A stretch of DNA of 64,000 bases from Streptomyces curacoi (GCF_001513975.1 NZ_KQ947984.1:868561-932560); one strand, 5' to 3'; counted from the first letter of the stretch, positions 8,320 through 17,314 are shown. Translations and numbers: made by a program. Notes: a model not told the origin generated them from the sequence alone.

Positions 8320-10221
8320 ATGACAGGCCTGAAGGGTGCCGAGTGGCACGCCCGGATCGAGTGCGGGGCCCGGGTGTCCGGCGCGGGCTTCCTGGTGACC
8401 CGCGACAAGGTGCTGACGTGTGCGCATGTCGTCGACAGCAGCGACCTCGACCCGGTGACGGTGACGTTCCCCCAGCGCCCCGGGGACGCTCCCGTGGCCG
8501 CGCGGGTCGTCGCGCACGGCGGCTGGGACGGCCGCACCTCCGAACTGGGCGATCTGGCCGTACTGGAGCTCGACCGGGAGGTCGGCATCGCCCCGGCGCC
8601 GCTCGCCCCGGCCGACGTCGCGCACGGCGACCGCAAGCTCGTGGCCTACGGATTCCCGGCCGGGTACGACGACGACGGCACGATCGCCGAGTTCCGTACC
8701 GTCGCGGCGCAGCTGTTGATCGGCGGGGAGTGGATCCAGCTGGAGGCCTGGAGCGGGCACGGCCAGCCGCTCGCCGTCGGCTTCAGCGGTGCCGCGGTCA
8801 CGCTGGTCGACACCGGCCAGGTCATCGGCATGGTCACGGCAGCGGCCGGCGCCCCCGGCGTACGCACCGGCCGGATGATGCCCACCCATGTCCTGGCCCG
8901 GTACTGGCCCGACCTCAGCGCTCTAGTACCGGCTCCGGGGGCCGCGCGCGTGCGGGGGATGCCGGGATCCGCGTACCTGCCCAGGACAGATGGGCTGGGA
9001 TCCGCGTACCTGCCCAGGACAGCGGGGCCGGCACCCGCGTACCTGCCCAGGCCGACGGGGCCGGCACCCGCGCACCCGCACGGCGCACCGGCAACGGATC
9101 TCCGGCATCCGTATCCGTACGCCACCCCCGCCCCCGGTCCCGTTCACGGTGCACCCACCCCGCCCCTCGGCCACCCCGACGGCCCCCGGCTGCGTGCGCT
9201 CGTCGAGAAGGCCGCCCGGGCGGGCCTGGACTGTGATCCCGTCCGGCTCTACGCCGCGGCAGCCGGGCCGTTCGATCCGATGCCGCCACCGGAGGGGTTC
9301 GGGTCGTTGTGGTCGGCGGCGTGGTTCGTGCTGTGCGAGGTGGACGACCCGGCGACCGTCACCCGGTTCGCCGACCGGCTCGACGCCCTGCTCACCGCCC
9401 CGCCCCGGGCCGAGACCGGCGCCATCCTCGTCGAGCTCGGCCACAGCGGTGCCGGTGACGACCTGGTGCGGGTCGAGGTGTCGGCGTACAGCGCGGGGCG
9501 CCGGCATCCGGTCCCCGCGGAGACGGTCCCGAAGTCCCGGCTGCGCGCGTACGTGCAGGACCGCATCGAGGACGCCTTCTGTCATCTGACGCCCGGTGCC
9601 GACGAGTTGATCGCCTTCGCGCTGCCCCGCGACTGGCTCGACTGGCCGGTCGACCGCTGGGAGAAGGGCCCCGACGACGACACACCGCTCGGCTGCGTCC
9701 ACCCGGTGGTGGTCACCGACCACGCCCGGCGCAGAACCAGCACCCGGCACGTCCTCACCAGTGCCTGGCAGCACCTGGACTCCCGCCCCGGCGCCCGCGT
9801 GCACCGCGTCGGATGCGACGGCCTGGAAGACCCCAGAAAGCTCCGGCTGGCCCTGCAGTCCGAGGTCTGTCCGGCGGGTTTCGGCGCGACGCCCCGTTCG
9901 GCCCGCACCCGCCCGCACTTCGAGACGTCGCTCACCGCTCCGGCGCCGGTGATCGTCTGGTCACGGCGGGGCTGCGACCCGGAGGAGGCGGACTGCGACG
10001 GCACCTCCGACTGCCCCGGTACGGCGTTCCTGGACGCCCTCGACACACTCGTCTCCCGCGTTCCGCCCACCCAGCTCCCGCGCCGGGTGCTGAGTCTGCG
10101 CCAGCGTGCCGACGCGGAGGACGACCACTGGGCGCGGGACATCCAGCTCCTGTGGGACGACCCACGCCGCTTCACCGACCCGCACACCACGGCCGTACAC
10201 AGACGGTCACCCGTCGCCTGA
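8320..10221 (+). CDS. Trypsin-like protease fused to a VMAP-C-like domain
   Basis: A 633-residue cytoplasmic protein (no signal peptide). Residues 1-205 form a trypsin-like protease with the triad visible as His in LTCAHVV, Asp in LGDLAVLEL and Ser in VGFSGAAV. Residues 215-290 are a repeat-containing Pro-rich linker (AYLPR units). The C-terminal 330 residues resemble the VMAP C-terminal domain: a helical start, an LGCVHPVVV segment, LEDPRKLRLAL, and the late PVIVW strand. VMAP proteins act with MoxR ATPases and vWA proteins in proposed NTP-dependent conflict systems. A MoxR gene and a vWA-like protein follow immediately. The VMAP-C assignment is by pattern and should be tested by profile search. 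Confidence 0.8.
   Translation: MTGLKGAEWHARIECGARVSGAGFLVTRDKVLTCAHVVDSSDLDPVTVTFPQRPGDAPVAARVVAHGGWDGRTSELGDLAVLELDREVGIAPAPLAPADVAHGDRKLVAYGFPAGYDDDGTIAEFRTVAAQLLIGGEWIQLEAWSGHGQPLAVGFSGAAVTLVDTGQVIGMVTAAAGAPGVRTGRMMPTHVLARYWPDLSALVPAPGAARVRGMPGSAYLPRTDGLGSAYLPRTAGPAPAYLPRPTGPAPAHPHGAPATDLRHPYPYATPAPGPVHGAPTPPLGHPDGPRLRALVEKAARAGLDCDPVRLYAAAAGPFDPMPPPEGFGSLWSAAWFVLCEVDDPATVTRFADRLDALLTAPPRAETGAILVELGHSGAGDDLVRVEVSAYSAGRRHPVPAETVPKSRLRAYVQDRIEDAFCHLTPGADELIAFALPRDWLDWPVDRWEKGPDDDTPLGCVHPVVVTDHARRRTSTRHVLTSAWQHLDSRPGARVHRVGCDGLEDPRKLRLALQSEVCPAGFGATPRSARTRPHFETSLTAPAPVIVWSRRGCDPEEADCDGTSDCPGTAFLDALDTLVSRVPPTQLPRRVLSLRQRADAEDDHWARDIQLLWDDPRRFTDPHTTAVHRRSPVA
8964..9090 (+). repeat. In-frame 33-36 bp tandem repeats in the protease-VMAP linker
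   Basis: Three to four degenerate in-frame copies encode AYLPR-containing units (GSAYLPRTDGL, GSAYLPRTAGPA, PAYLPRPTGPA, then PAHPHG). The first two DNA copies are nearly identical, which indicates recent slippage or duplication. They lengthen the flexible linker between protease and C-terminal domain. Confidence 0.75.
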
Positions 10222-10280
10222 CCGGCCCGCACGCCCGGGACCGGGGACCGTCAGCGAAAGAGCAACCGGAGAGAGCGCCC

Positions 10281-11297
10281 ATGCCGCACTGGTCCGTCTA
10301 CACCGGCACCAACGAGCCGCACGACGGCATCGCCGAGCTGCCCGCCCCGCCGCCCTGGCGGGCGTTCGACGGCGGCCCCGCGCTGCCGCCGCCCGGCGAC
10401 AGCGACGACGGGGCGGCCGTCTCCCCGGACCGCGTGCACCGGGCGAGGACCTATGTGCCGACGCCGGAAAGCGTCCAGCTGGTCAACGCGGCGCTGTGTC
10501 TGCGCCGCCCGCTGCTGGTCACGGGCCCGCCCGGCACGGGCAAGTCGTCCCTCGCCTACGCCGTGGCCCGCGAGCTGCGGCTGGGCCCGGTGCTGCGCTG
10601 GAACATCACCAGCCGCAGCACCCTCGCCGACGGCCTCTACCAGTACGACCCGCTGTCCCGCCTGTACGCGGCGCGCAGGGACGACGGCCACACTCCCGCC
10701 CCCGACGGCGTGGCCGACCATCTGCGCCTGGGCCCCCTGGGCACGGCCCTCCTGCCCTACGACCGCCCGCGCGCCCTCCTCGTCGACGAGATCGACAAGA
10801 GCGACCTCGACCTCCCGAACGACCTGCTGAACATCCTGGAGGAGGGCCAGTACGAGATCCCCGAACTGGTCCGCGCGGCCCGGCACTCCACCGACGGCAA
10901 AGCCCAGGTCCTGGCCGACGGCACGGACACCCCGGTGCCGGTCTCGCACGGCCGGGTCCGCTGCCGGGCCTTCCCCTTCGTCGTCCTGACCAGCAACGGC
11001 GAACGCGAGTTCCCGCCCGCCTTCCTCCGCCGCTGCGTCCGCCTGCGCCTGCGCCGCCCCGACCGCGCCCAGCTCACCGACATCGTCCGCGCCCACCTGG
11101 GCGAGCCCGACGCGCGTGCGGAAGCCCTGATCACCGAGTTCCTGACCCGCGCGGGCACCGGCGAACTGGCCACGGACCAGCTGCTCAACGCCATCTACCT
11201 CACCGGCATCGCGGGCCTCGAAGCGGACTCCCGCGAGAAGCTGGCCGAGCAGTTGATGCCGTATCTGAGCGCGACGGCCGAGGGCGACGGGTTCTGA
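10281..11297 (+). CDS. MoxR-like AAA+ ATPase
   Basis: A 338-residue AAA+ ATPase of the MoxR/RavA type. Walker A is GPPGTGKSS near residue 85, Walker B is LLVDEIDKSD near residue 170, sensor 1 is VLTSNGE near residue 238, and an arginine-finger region FLRRCVRLRL follows. The C-terminus holds the helical lid. MoxR ATPases usually remodel partner complexes together with vWA proteins. Here the gene lies 59 bp after the protease-VMAP gene and 65 bp before a very large protein with a vWA-like domain, suggesting a three-component complex. ATG 10281 has GGAGAG about 9 nt upstream. Confidence 0.92.
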   Translation: MPHWSVYTGTNEPHDGIAELPAPPPWRAFDGGPALPPPGDSDDGAAVSPDRVHRARTYVPTPESVQLVNAALCLRRPLLVTGPPGTGKSSLAYAVARELRLGPVLRWNITSRSTLADGLYQYDPLSRLYAARRDDGHTPAPDGVADHLRLGPLGTALLPYDRPRALLVDEIDKSDLDLPNDLLNILEEGQYEIPELVRAARHSTDGKAQVLADGTDTPVPVSHGRVRCRAFPFVVLTSNGEREFPPAFLRRCVRLRLRRPDRAQLTDIVRAHLGEPDARAEALITEFLTRAGTGELATDQLLNAIYLTGIAGLEADSREKLAEQLMPYLSATAEGDGF

Positions 11298-11385
11298 GGG
11301 CGATGAGGTCTGATGGCTCTGATGCGTCTGATGAGGTCTGAGGGCGATGGAGTCTGAGGGCGATGGAGTCTGAGGCATCCGAGGC
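11298..11385 (+). repeat. Purine-rich short tandem repeats across a gene junction
   Basis: Between the MoxR stop and the first codons of the next gene the sequence is built from degenerate GAGGTCTGA/GATGGCTCTGA/GATGGAGTCTGAG units, including two adjacent copies of a 16-bp unit containing ATGGAGTCTGAG. The last copy supplies the ATG at 11363, with GAGGGCG just upstream as ribosome site. Several ATG and TGA triplets occur in different frames here, so slippage could change the start. Confidence 0.7.
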
Positions 11386-14300
11386 GGGGGCGCCCCGGCC
11401 GGCGGGGGACGCGGCCGAGGGCGCCGAGGCCGTCGTCGCTCGGCTGGCCGCCGTGCTGGGCGCCGCCGCGGGCACGGACGTGTCCGTGGAAGCCGGGCCC
11501 ACACCCCGGGAACTCGCCGAACTGCTCTGGTTCGCCGAGCAGTTGGGTGCCGCCGGTGAGGGCAGCAGCCCCGGCCGGCCGGCGGCCCCCGGTCCGGCCC
11601 ACCGGGACACCACCGATGCGCCCGCGCCCCCTGACCCTGCCCACCCCGCCGTACCGCCGCAGTCGGAACCCGATCCCCCGCACCCGTCCCCCGACGACCG
11701 CGTCCCCCTCCACCTCCCGCAGCCCCCGCGCCCAGGTCCCCGGGGCCCGAACGGCGGCGGCACCCCGCTGCTCGCCCCGGCGCCCCCGATGCTGCCCCGT
11801 CCCCTCGCCCTGCAGCGCGCCCTGCGCCTCCTCAAGCGCAAGGTCCCCTCGCCGCACGCCCGGCTCCTCGACGAGCACGCCACCGCCGACCGGATCGCCC
11901 GCCTCGGCGCCCACCCCGACGTCTGGTTCCCGGTGCTGCGCCCGGCCCCGGACCGCTGGCTGCGCCTCAATCTGGTGTACGACGCGGGCCCCACGATGCC
12001 CGTGTGGCGCCCCCTGGTGCGCGAACTGCACACCCTGCTCGCCCAGTCGGGCATCTTCCGCACGGTCTCCGCGCACCGCGCCACCCCGGACGGCCGCGCC
12101 CACCAGGTCCCCGCGCTCGCCGACGGCCGTACGGTCACCCTGATCGTCAGCGACTGCATGGGCCCGCAGTGGCGCCCCGGCCCGGCGGGCGACCGCTGGT
12201 ACCGCACCCTGCACCGCTGGGCGTCCCGCATGCCCCTGGCCGTCGTACAGCCACTGCCCGAACACCTCTGGCCCACCACGGCCCTGCCCGCCGCCCCGGG
12301 CCTGCTCACCGCCCCGGCCGCCGCGGCGCCGTCCGCCGCGCTCACGTTCACCCCGTACGAGGCGGCACCGGACGCCTCCGACCGGGCCGTCCCCCTCCCC
12401 GTCCTGGAACCGGCCCCGGCCTGGCTCGCCAACTGGGCCTCGCTGGTCGCCTCGCCGGGCGGCAGCCACGCACCCGGTGCCCTGGCCTGGCTGCCGCCCT
12501 CGCCCGCCCCGCCCGCCGAACCGGCCCCCGACATCGCCTCGTTGCCGGCGCAGGACCTGGTGCTGCGCTTCCGGGCGACCGCGTCACCGGAGGCGTTCCG
12601 CATCGCCGGCCATCTCGCCCTGGCCGATCCCTCCCTGCCGGTGATGCGGCTCGTCCAACGCGCCCTGGACCGCAGCCCCCGCCCCCAGCACCTGGCCGAG
12701 GTCATCCTCAGCGGCATGCTGACGGCGGTTCCGGGGCCGCCCGGGTCGTACGAGTTCCGTGCGGGCGTGCGGGAGTTGCTGCTGCGGTCACTGCCGCGTA
12801 CGGCGCGGACGCGGACGCGTGAGTTCCTGGCCCGGGTCGGCGGGCTGATCGACGAGCGGGCGGCCGTCACACCGGGCGAGTTCCGGGTGGAGGCGCGGGG
12901 CGACAGGAGTGGCGGTGTGGGTCCGGCGTTCGCGACGGTCAGCGCCGAGACCGTAGCGCGGCTGGGCGGCGACCCGGCGGCGGAAGGGGGGCTCGTCGGC
13001 GGGCGGTACCGGCTGCTGGGGCAGCGGGGACCGAGTCAGCGCATGTGGGCGGCCGTCGACGTACGGACGGAGCGGCCCGTGGTCGTCCACCTCTATCCGC
13101 CGCAGAAGGCCCCCCAGGAACGGTTCCTGAGGGAAGCGCGGGCGCTGGCGGGGCTGCGGCATCCGAACGTGGTGCGAGTGCTGGACTACGGCGTGGCGGA
13201 CGGGCGGCCCTATGTGGTGGCCGAGTTCGTGGACGGCGTCACCCTGGCCGAGCTGCAGAACGGCAGTGGGCCCGGCGTCTCCTTCAGGGTGTACGCCCAG
13301 CTGGTGGCGGACGTCGTGCCCGCGCTGGAGGCCCTGCACAAGCGCGGACTGGTGCGCGGGCAGGAGAGCTGGGACGGTCTGCTGCTGCGACCGGACGGCA
13401 CGGTGATGATCAGCAGGTTCGCGCTGGGGGAACAGTCGGAGGGGCACGACGAGAGGTCGGACTTCCTGCTGTTCGGGTCGCTGCTGCGGGCCTTGGCCTC
13501 GCACAGCCCGGCCGGCCCGGATTTCCGGCGGATGCAGGCGGAACTGGCGCGAGGCGAGGACCCGGCCGACGCCGTACGGCGGCTGCCGCGCTCGGCCGCC
13601 TTCGCCAGGGCGCTGGCCGGGACGGAGGCGGACCGCCTGCGCATCACCGTGCTCGGCCCGTTGAACATCAGGCGGGCCGGCCGGTTCCTCGCCCTTCCCT
13701 CACCGGAGGCCCAGGCACTGCTGTGCCTGCTGCTCCTCCACCAGGGCCGCCGCGTCGGCCTGGACACCCTGGCCGAGGGCCTGTGGGAACATCCTCCGTC
13801 GGGTGTGGAGGCGACACGCCGACTGCATGAAGTGGCGACGGACATACGGCAGTGCCTCGGACCGGGCACCCTCGCCGAACTCGCCGACGGCTACGCCGTG
13901 CACCTGCCGGGCGACTACGTCGACGTGCACCACTGCGAGGAACTGGTCACCGACCGCACCAGCGACCTGGCCCTGGCCACCCAGCGCTCCCTGATCCAGG
14001 ACGCCCTGAGCCTGTTCTACAGCGACCCGCTGCTCGGCATCCCCGGCCCCGCCGCGAAGGCCACCCGTGCCCGACTGCGCGCCCTGCGCCTCAGCCTGTA
14101 CGCCACGCGCGCCGAACTCGACCTGGAACTGGGCCACTTCGAGCAGGCGACGGCCGATCTCACCGCCCTCGTCAGGGACCACCCGGATCGCGAGGACTTC
14201 CGTCGGCTGCACATCGAGGCGCTGCGGAGGACGGGGCGCGTCGCGGCGGCCATCGAGGCGTACGAGGCCTACGAGGAGTACCGGGAACGGCAGTACAGCG

Positions 14301-16039
14301 AACCCATCGAGCCGGCCCTGCAGGAGCTCTACCACGAACTGCGCGCCGCACCCCGCCCGACGATCGCCCTGGAGGCCGCCGACCTGAGCGAGCACCCGCA
14401 GGCCCATCGCGCGCTCGGCCGGGCCGCGGACCGGCTGCTGTCCACGGCACTGCGGCCGGACCAGTACGAGATGCTGGCCCGCGACAACGGCTACGTCGTC
14501 CTCACCGAGCCCGGCACCGCCGTCCTGCCGGTGGTGAGCGCGGCGCTTCTCCAGCTCCCGGTCGCGCTGGCCGAGCTGGACGACCCGCCGCGGTTCCGGG
14601 TGACGTTCTGGGACACGCCGTGGTTCGCGGGCACGGACGAGTCGGCCATCCCGTCGGACGTGCGGGCGGCCCTGGAGTCCATCGCCGCGGACGTCACGGT
14701 CGTCGTCTCGCCGGAGCTGCACGCGGAGTTCTCCGGTGGCGGGGCGTTCCTGCCCCTGCACGGCGGTACACCCGGGTCCCCGCCCCTCGCCTGGTACTGC
14801 CCCTTGTCCTTCCGGGCGGCCGAGCCGAGGTCCGCGCCCCGCGACCTGGTACGCGGCCCCTTCACCACCCCCGACCTGGCCCTGCTCTCCTCGGACCCCG
14901 GCCGCACGGCCATCGTGCACACCCAGCCCGACGGCCCTCTCACCGTCCTCGACCCGGCCCGCCCCTGGGGCAGGCGCCGCCCCCTGGACGTCACGTACTA
15001 CGAGGTCGACCTCACCACCCACCGGGCGTCCCACCAGGTCGTCCTGCCGAGTTCCGGCGGCGGTACCTTCGCCGCGTCGGTCGAGCTCTCCTGGCACGTG
15101 GCCGCCCCGGTCGCCTTCGTGCGCGGGGAGGCCACCCATGTCGGGAACGACCTGCTCGACCACTTCCTCAGCGAGGCGTTCCGCATCACCCGCCGTTATC
15201 CCCTGAGCCGGGCGGGCGCCGCCCAGCAGGCCGTGGAGGCGGGGATGAGCAGGTGGCCGGTGCCGGGGCTCTCGGTGACGTGCTCGGTACGGCTGGCACC
15301 GGGGGCCCCTCCGACGCCCGCCCCGCCGCAGCCGTCGTCCGGCCCGCCCGCACCCCTGGCCGACCTGCTCCACCCCGCGCAATACGTCCTGCTCGGGTTC
15401 GAAGGCCCCCTGACCCGGCCGTTCTCCACGAAGGCCGCCCGCAGCGCCGCCCTCGACCTGCTCTCCCTGGTCGTCGACCACCGCGACCCCGAGGACGCGC
15501 TGGCGGGCCGCCCGCTCACCGGCGACGGCCCCGTTCCGCTCCAGGAAGAGCTGGTGCACCCCCTGGACGTACTGCGCGCCTTCGCCGACAGCGGTATCGC
15601 CCCGCTCCTGCGCGACCGGCTGGACCGCCTCGAACTCCGGGCCGTGACGGAGGCGCACCCGACCCCGCACGTCGCCGACCTGGTCCATGCCCTGCACGAC
15701 AGCGGCCGCGGCGTGGCCGTCGTCACGAACTTCTGCGAGCAGGCCGTCCACCGTCACCTGGACTTCCGGGGGCTGCCCCTGACGGCGGTGTTCGGCCGCG
15801 ACCGGCAGCTGATGCCCGATCCGCAGTGCCTGCGCCGGGCCCTGAACCACTTCGGCCGGTCCGCCACCGGCCTGCTGATCTCCTCCACGGCCGCCGAGGT
15901 CACCGCCGCCCGGCACCTCGGCCTCCCCGTCCTCGGCTACGCCGACTCCCCCGCCACCGAACGCCGCCTCCGCACGGCCGGCTGCGACGTGACCGTCCAC
16001 TCCCTCCAGCCCTTACTCGATGCCGCCCGATCCCTGTGA
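11363..16039 (+). CDS. Giant SAV_2336-type protein: vWA-like, pseudokinase, SARP-like and pseudo-HAD modules
   Basis: A 1558-residue protein with no signal peptide. Residues 1-150 are Pro/Ala-rich. About 150-530 is a SAV_2336-type region with a vWA-like core (LNLVYDAGPTMPVW, Asp207; VTLIVSDCMG) whose metal-site motif is degenerate. About 545-755 is kinase-like, but the ATP lysine is replaced (VVVHLYP, near 575), HRD becomes RGQES (near 667) and DFG becomes SRF. About 760-850 is an OmpR-like winged helix (LPSPEAQALLCLLLL), followed by a BTAD helical region to about 1000, as in SARP regulators. About 1000-1335 is unassigned. About 1338-1558 is HAD-like, but its first motif reads LLGFEGPL, lacking the nucleophilic Asp, and the late Lys is Met (MPDP). 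It is therefore probably a scaffold or regulator. Downstream of MoxR. Confidence 0.85.
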   Translation: MESEASEAGAPRPAGDAAEGAEAVVARLAAVLGAAAGTDVSVEAGPTPRELAELLWFAEQLGAAGEGSSPGRPAAPGPAHRDTTDAPAPPDPAHPAVPPQSEPDPPHPSPDDRVPLHLPQPPRPGPRGPNGGGTPLLAPAPPMLPRPLALQRALRLLKRKVPSPHARLLDEHATADRIARLGAHPDVWFPVLRPAPDRWLRLNLVYDAGPTMPVWRPLVRELHTLLAQSGIFRTVSAHRATPDGRAHQVPALADGRTVTLIVSDCMGPQWRPGPAGDRWYRTLHRWASRMPLAVVQPLPEHLWPTTALPAAPGLLTAPAAAAPSAALTFTPYEAAPDASDRAVPLPVLEPAPAWLANWASLVASPGGSHAPGALAWLPPSPAPPAEPAPDIASLPAQDLVLRFRATASPEAFRIAGHLALADPSLPVMRLVQRALDRSPRPQHLAEVILSGMLTAVPGPPGSYEFRAGVRELLLRSLPRTARTRTREFLARVGGLIDERAAVTPGEFRVEARGDRSGGVGPAFATVSAETVARLGGDPAAEGGLVGGRYRLLGQRGPSQRMWAAVDVRTERPVVVHLYPPQKAPQERFLREARALAGLRHPNVVRVLDYGVADGRPYVVAEFVDGVTLAELQNGSGPGVSFRVYAQLVADVVPALEALHKRGLVRGQESWDGLLLRPDGTVMISRFALGEQSEGHDERSDFLLFGSLLRALASHSPAGPDFRRMQAELARGEDPADAVRRLPRSAAFARALAGTEADRLRITVLGPLNIRRAGRFLALPSPEAQALLCLLLLHQGRRVGLDTLAEGLWEHPPSGVEATRRLHEVATDIRQCLGPGTLAELADGYAVHLPGDYVDVHHCEELVTDRTSDLALATQRSLIQDALSLFYSDPLLGIPGPAAKATRARLRALRLSLYATRAELDLELGHFEQATADLTALVRDHPDREDFRRLHIEALRRTGRVAAAIEAYEAYEEYRERQYSEPIEPALQELYHELRAAPRPTIALEAADLSEHPQAHRALGRAADRLLSTALRPDQYEMLARDNGYVVLTEPGTAVLPVVSAALLQLPVALAELDDPPRFRVTFWDTPWFAGTDESAIPSDVRAALESIAADVTVVVSPELHAEFSGGGAFLPLHGGTPGSPPLAWYCPLSFRAAEPRSAPRDLVRGPFTTPDLALLSSDPGRTAIVHTQPDGPLTVLDPARPWGRRRPLDVTYYEVDLTTHRASHQVVLPSSGGGTFAASVELSWHVAAPVAFVRGEATHVGNDLLDHFLSEAFRITRRYPLSRAGAAQQAVEAGMSRWPVPGLSVTCSVRLAPGAPPTPAPPQPSSGPPAPLADLLHPAQYVLLGFEGPLTRPFSTKAARSAALDLLSLVVDHRDPEDALAGRPLTGDGPVPLQEELVHPLDVLRAFADSGIAPLLRDRLDRLELRAVTEAHPTPHVADLVHALHDSGRGVAVVTNFCEQAVHRHLDFRGLPLTAVFGRDRQLMPDPQCLRRALNHFGRSATGLLISSTAAEVTAARHLGLPVLGYADSPATERRLRTAGCDVTVHSLQPLLDAARSL

Positions 16040-16050
16040 TCCGACACGCC

Positions 16051-16071
16051 TTTCTGACTCCCCATCAGAAA
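16051..16071 (+). terminator. Hairpin after the giant gene
   Basis: TTTCTGA (16051-16057) pairs with TCAGAAA (16065-16071) around a 7-nt loop, 12 bp after the stop and followed by an A-rich rather than T-rich stretch. It is unusually AT-rich for this genome. It could terminate transcription or merely be a structured 3' end. Confidence 0.4.
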
Positions 16072-16259
16072 TAAACCCCCCATTCAGCCGCACCCCGCCC
16101 GGCCCCCTCCAAAGGGCGCCCCCCGTGGAGCCGACCGCACCATCGATGTGAAGGAGCCCGCCACGCAGCGGCCCCGACAACACGACCCCACACACCCCAA
16201 GCGAGGCCGGCCACCCCAACCCGGCGGCACCACGGTCTGCGCTCTCGGGAGGACCCCCC

Positions 16260-17294
16260 ATGACCGCAAGTCTGGAGCAGCTGCGCCGCTGCCATTTCGC
16301 CGTCGACCTGGGGGCGGCCAGGACCCGCGTCTATGTGAAGGGCGCCGGACTCGTCGTCGACCAGCCCTCCGCCGCCGCCGTCAACACCCGCACCGGCGCG
16401 CTCATCGCGGTCGGCGAGTTCGCGGAGAGGATGACCGGGCGCACCCCGGACTACATCCGCGTCGTACGGCCCGTCTCCGGCGGCACCGTGGTCGACATCG
16501 AGATGGCGCAGCGCATGTTGCGGCACCTCCTCGGCGACAAGATGCGCCGGACCCTGCGCCGCAAGCCCTTCCTGCGCGCCGCGGTCTGCACCCCGCACAA
16601 TCCCGACCCGCTCGCCCGGCGCGCCGCCATCGAGACCCTCGTCGGCCTCGGGGCGCGGCGCGTGGAACTCGTCGACACCCTCATCGCCGCCGCCGTGGGC
16701 TGCGGGCTGCCCGTGGAGCAGGCCGAGGCCAGCATGATCATGGTGTGCGGGGCCGCCGCGACCGAGGTCGCCGTGCTCTCCCTCGGCAACATCGTCACCG
16801 CCGAACGCGTCCGGGTCGGCGGCGAGGCCGTCGACCACGCCATCGTTCAGCACCTGCGCCATGAGCACGAACTCATGCTGCCCAGCCAGAACGTACGGCC
16901 CCTGCAGCTCGCGCTGTCCGGCAACGGGCTCACGCCCCACGGCCCCGCCTCCACCGAGATCCACGGCCGCGACGTCTGCACCGGTCTCGCCCGCAGCGTC
17001 CAGGTCGACACCGCCGCCGTACGGGAGGCCATCCAGACCCCGCTCACCGCCGTCCTCGACGCCATCGGCAAGGTGCTGCGCGAGTGCCCGCCCGACCTGG
17101 TCGCCGACCTCGCCGACCGCGGGATCATGATGGTCGGCGGCAGTGCGCTGCTGCCCGGGTTCGACCAGATGCTGCGGCAGGCCACCAGAATGCCCGTGCA
17201 CATCGCCGAGCGGCCCGACGTCTGCGCCGTACAGGGCCTGGGCACCATGCTGGAGGGCAGGATCGAGCCCCTGGAGCTGGACCTCACCGAGTGA
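16260..17294 (+). CDS. mbl: MreB-like actin homologue Mbl
   Basis: A 344-residue actin-fold protein of the MreB family, recognisable from VDLGAARTRVYVKG (phosphate-1 loop, about residue 15), the connecting RKPFLRAAVCTPHN segment and the late GIMMVGGSALLPGF motif (adenosine region, about residue 290). The phosphate-2 loop, usually DIGGGTTEVAV, reads CGAAATEVAV near residue 163, so the loop acid and glycines are lost and nucleotide hydrolysis may be impaired. Streptomyces carry MreB plus a divergent Mbl that acts in sporulation and stress envelope work. GGAGG lies 7 nt before ATG 16260. The 220-bp gap upstream holds no gene. Confidence 0.88.
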   Translation: MTASLEQLRRCHFAVDLGAARTRVYVKGAGLVVDQPSAAAVNTRTGALIAVGEFAERMTGRTPDYIRVVRPVSGGTVVDIEMAQRMLRHLLGDKMRRTLRRKPFLRAAVCTPHNPDPLARRAAIETLVGLGARRVELVDTLIAAAVGCGLPVEQAEASMIMVCGAAATEVAVLSLGNIVTAERVRVGGEAVDHAIVQHLRHEHELMLPSQNVRPLQLALSGNGLTPHGPASTEIHGRDVCTGLARSVQVDTAAVREAIQTPLTAVLDAIGKVLRECPPDLVADLADRGIMMVGGSALLPGFDQMLRQATRMPVHIAERPDVCAVQGLGTMLEGRIEPLELDLTE

Positions 17295-17314
17295 GGGCGC
17301 GGGCCGGCCCGGTG

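Noticed and set aside
13700..16000. A 766-codon minus-strand open frame
   Set aside because: Antisense to the giant SAV_2336-type gene; composition is Gly/Arg/Val-rich with no recognisable fold.
11363..16039. Calling the giant protein an active Ser/Thr kinase or phosphatase
   Set aside because: The catalytic Lys and Asp residues of the kinase-like part and the nucleophilic Asp of the HAD-like part are absent.
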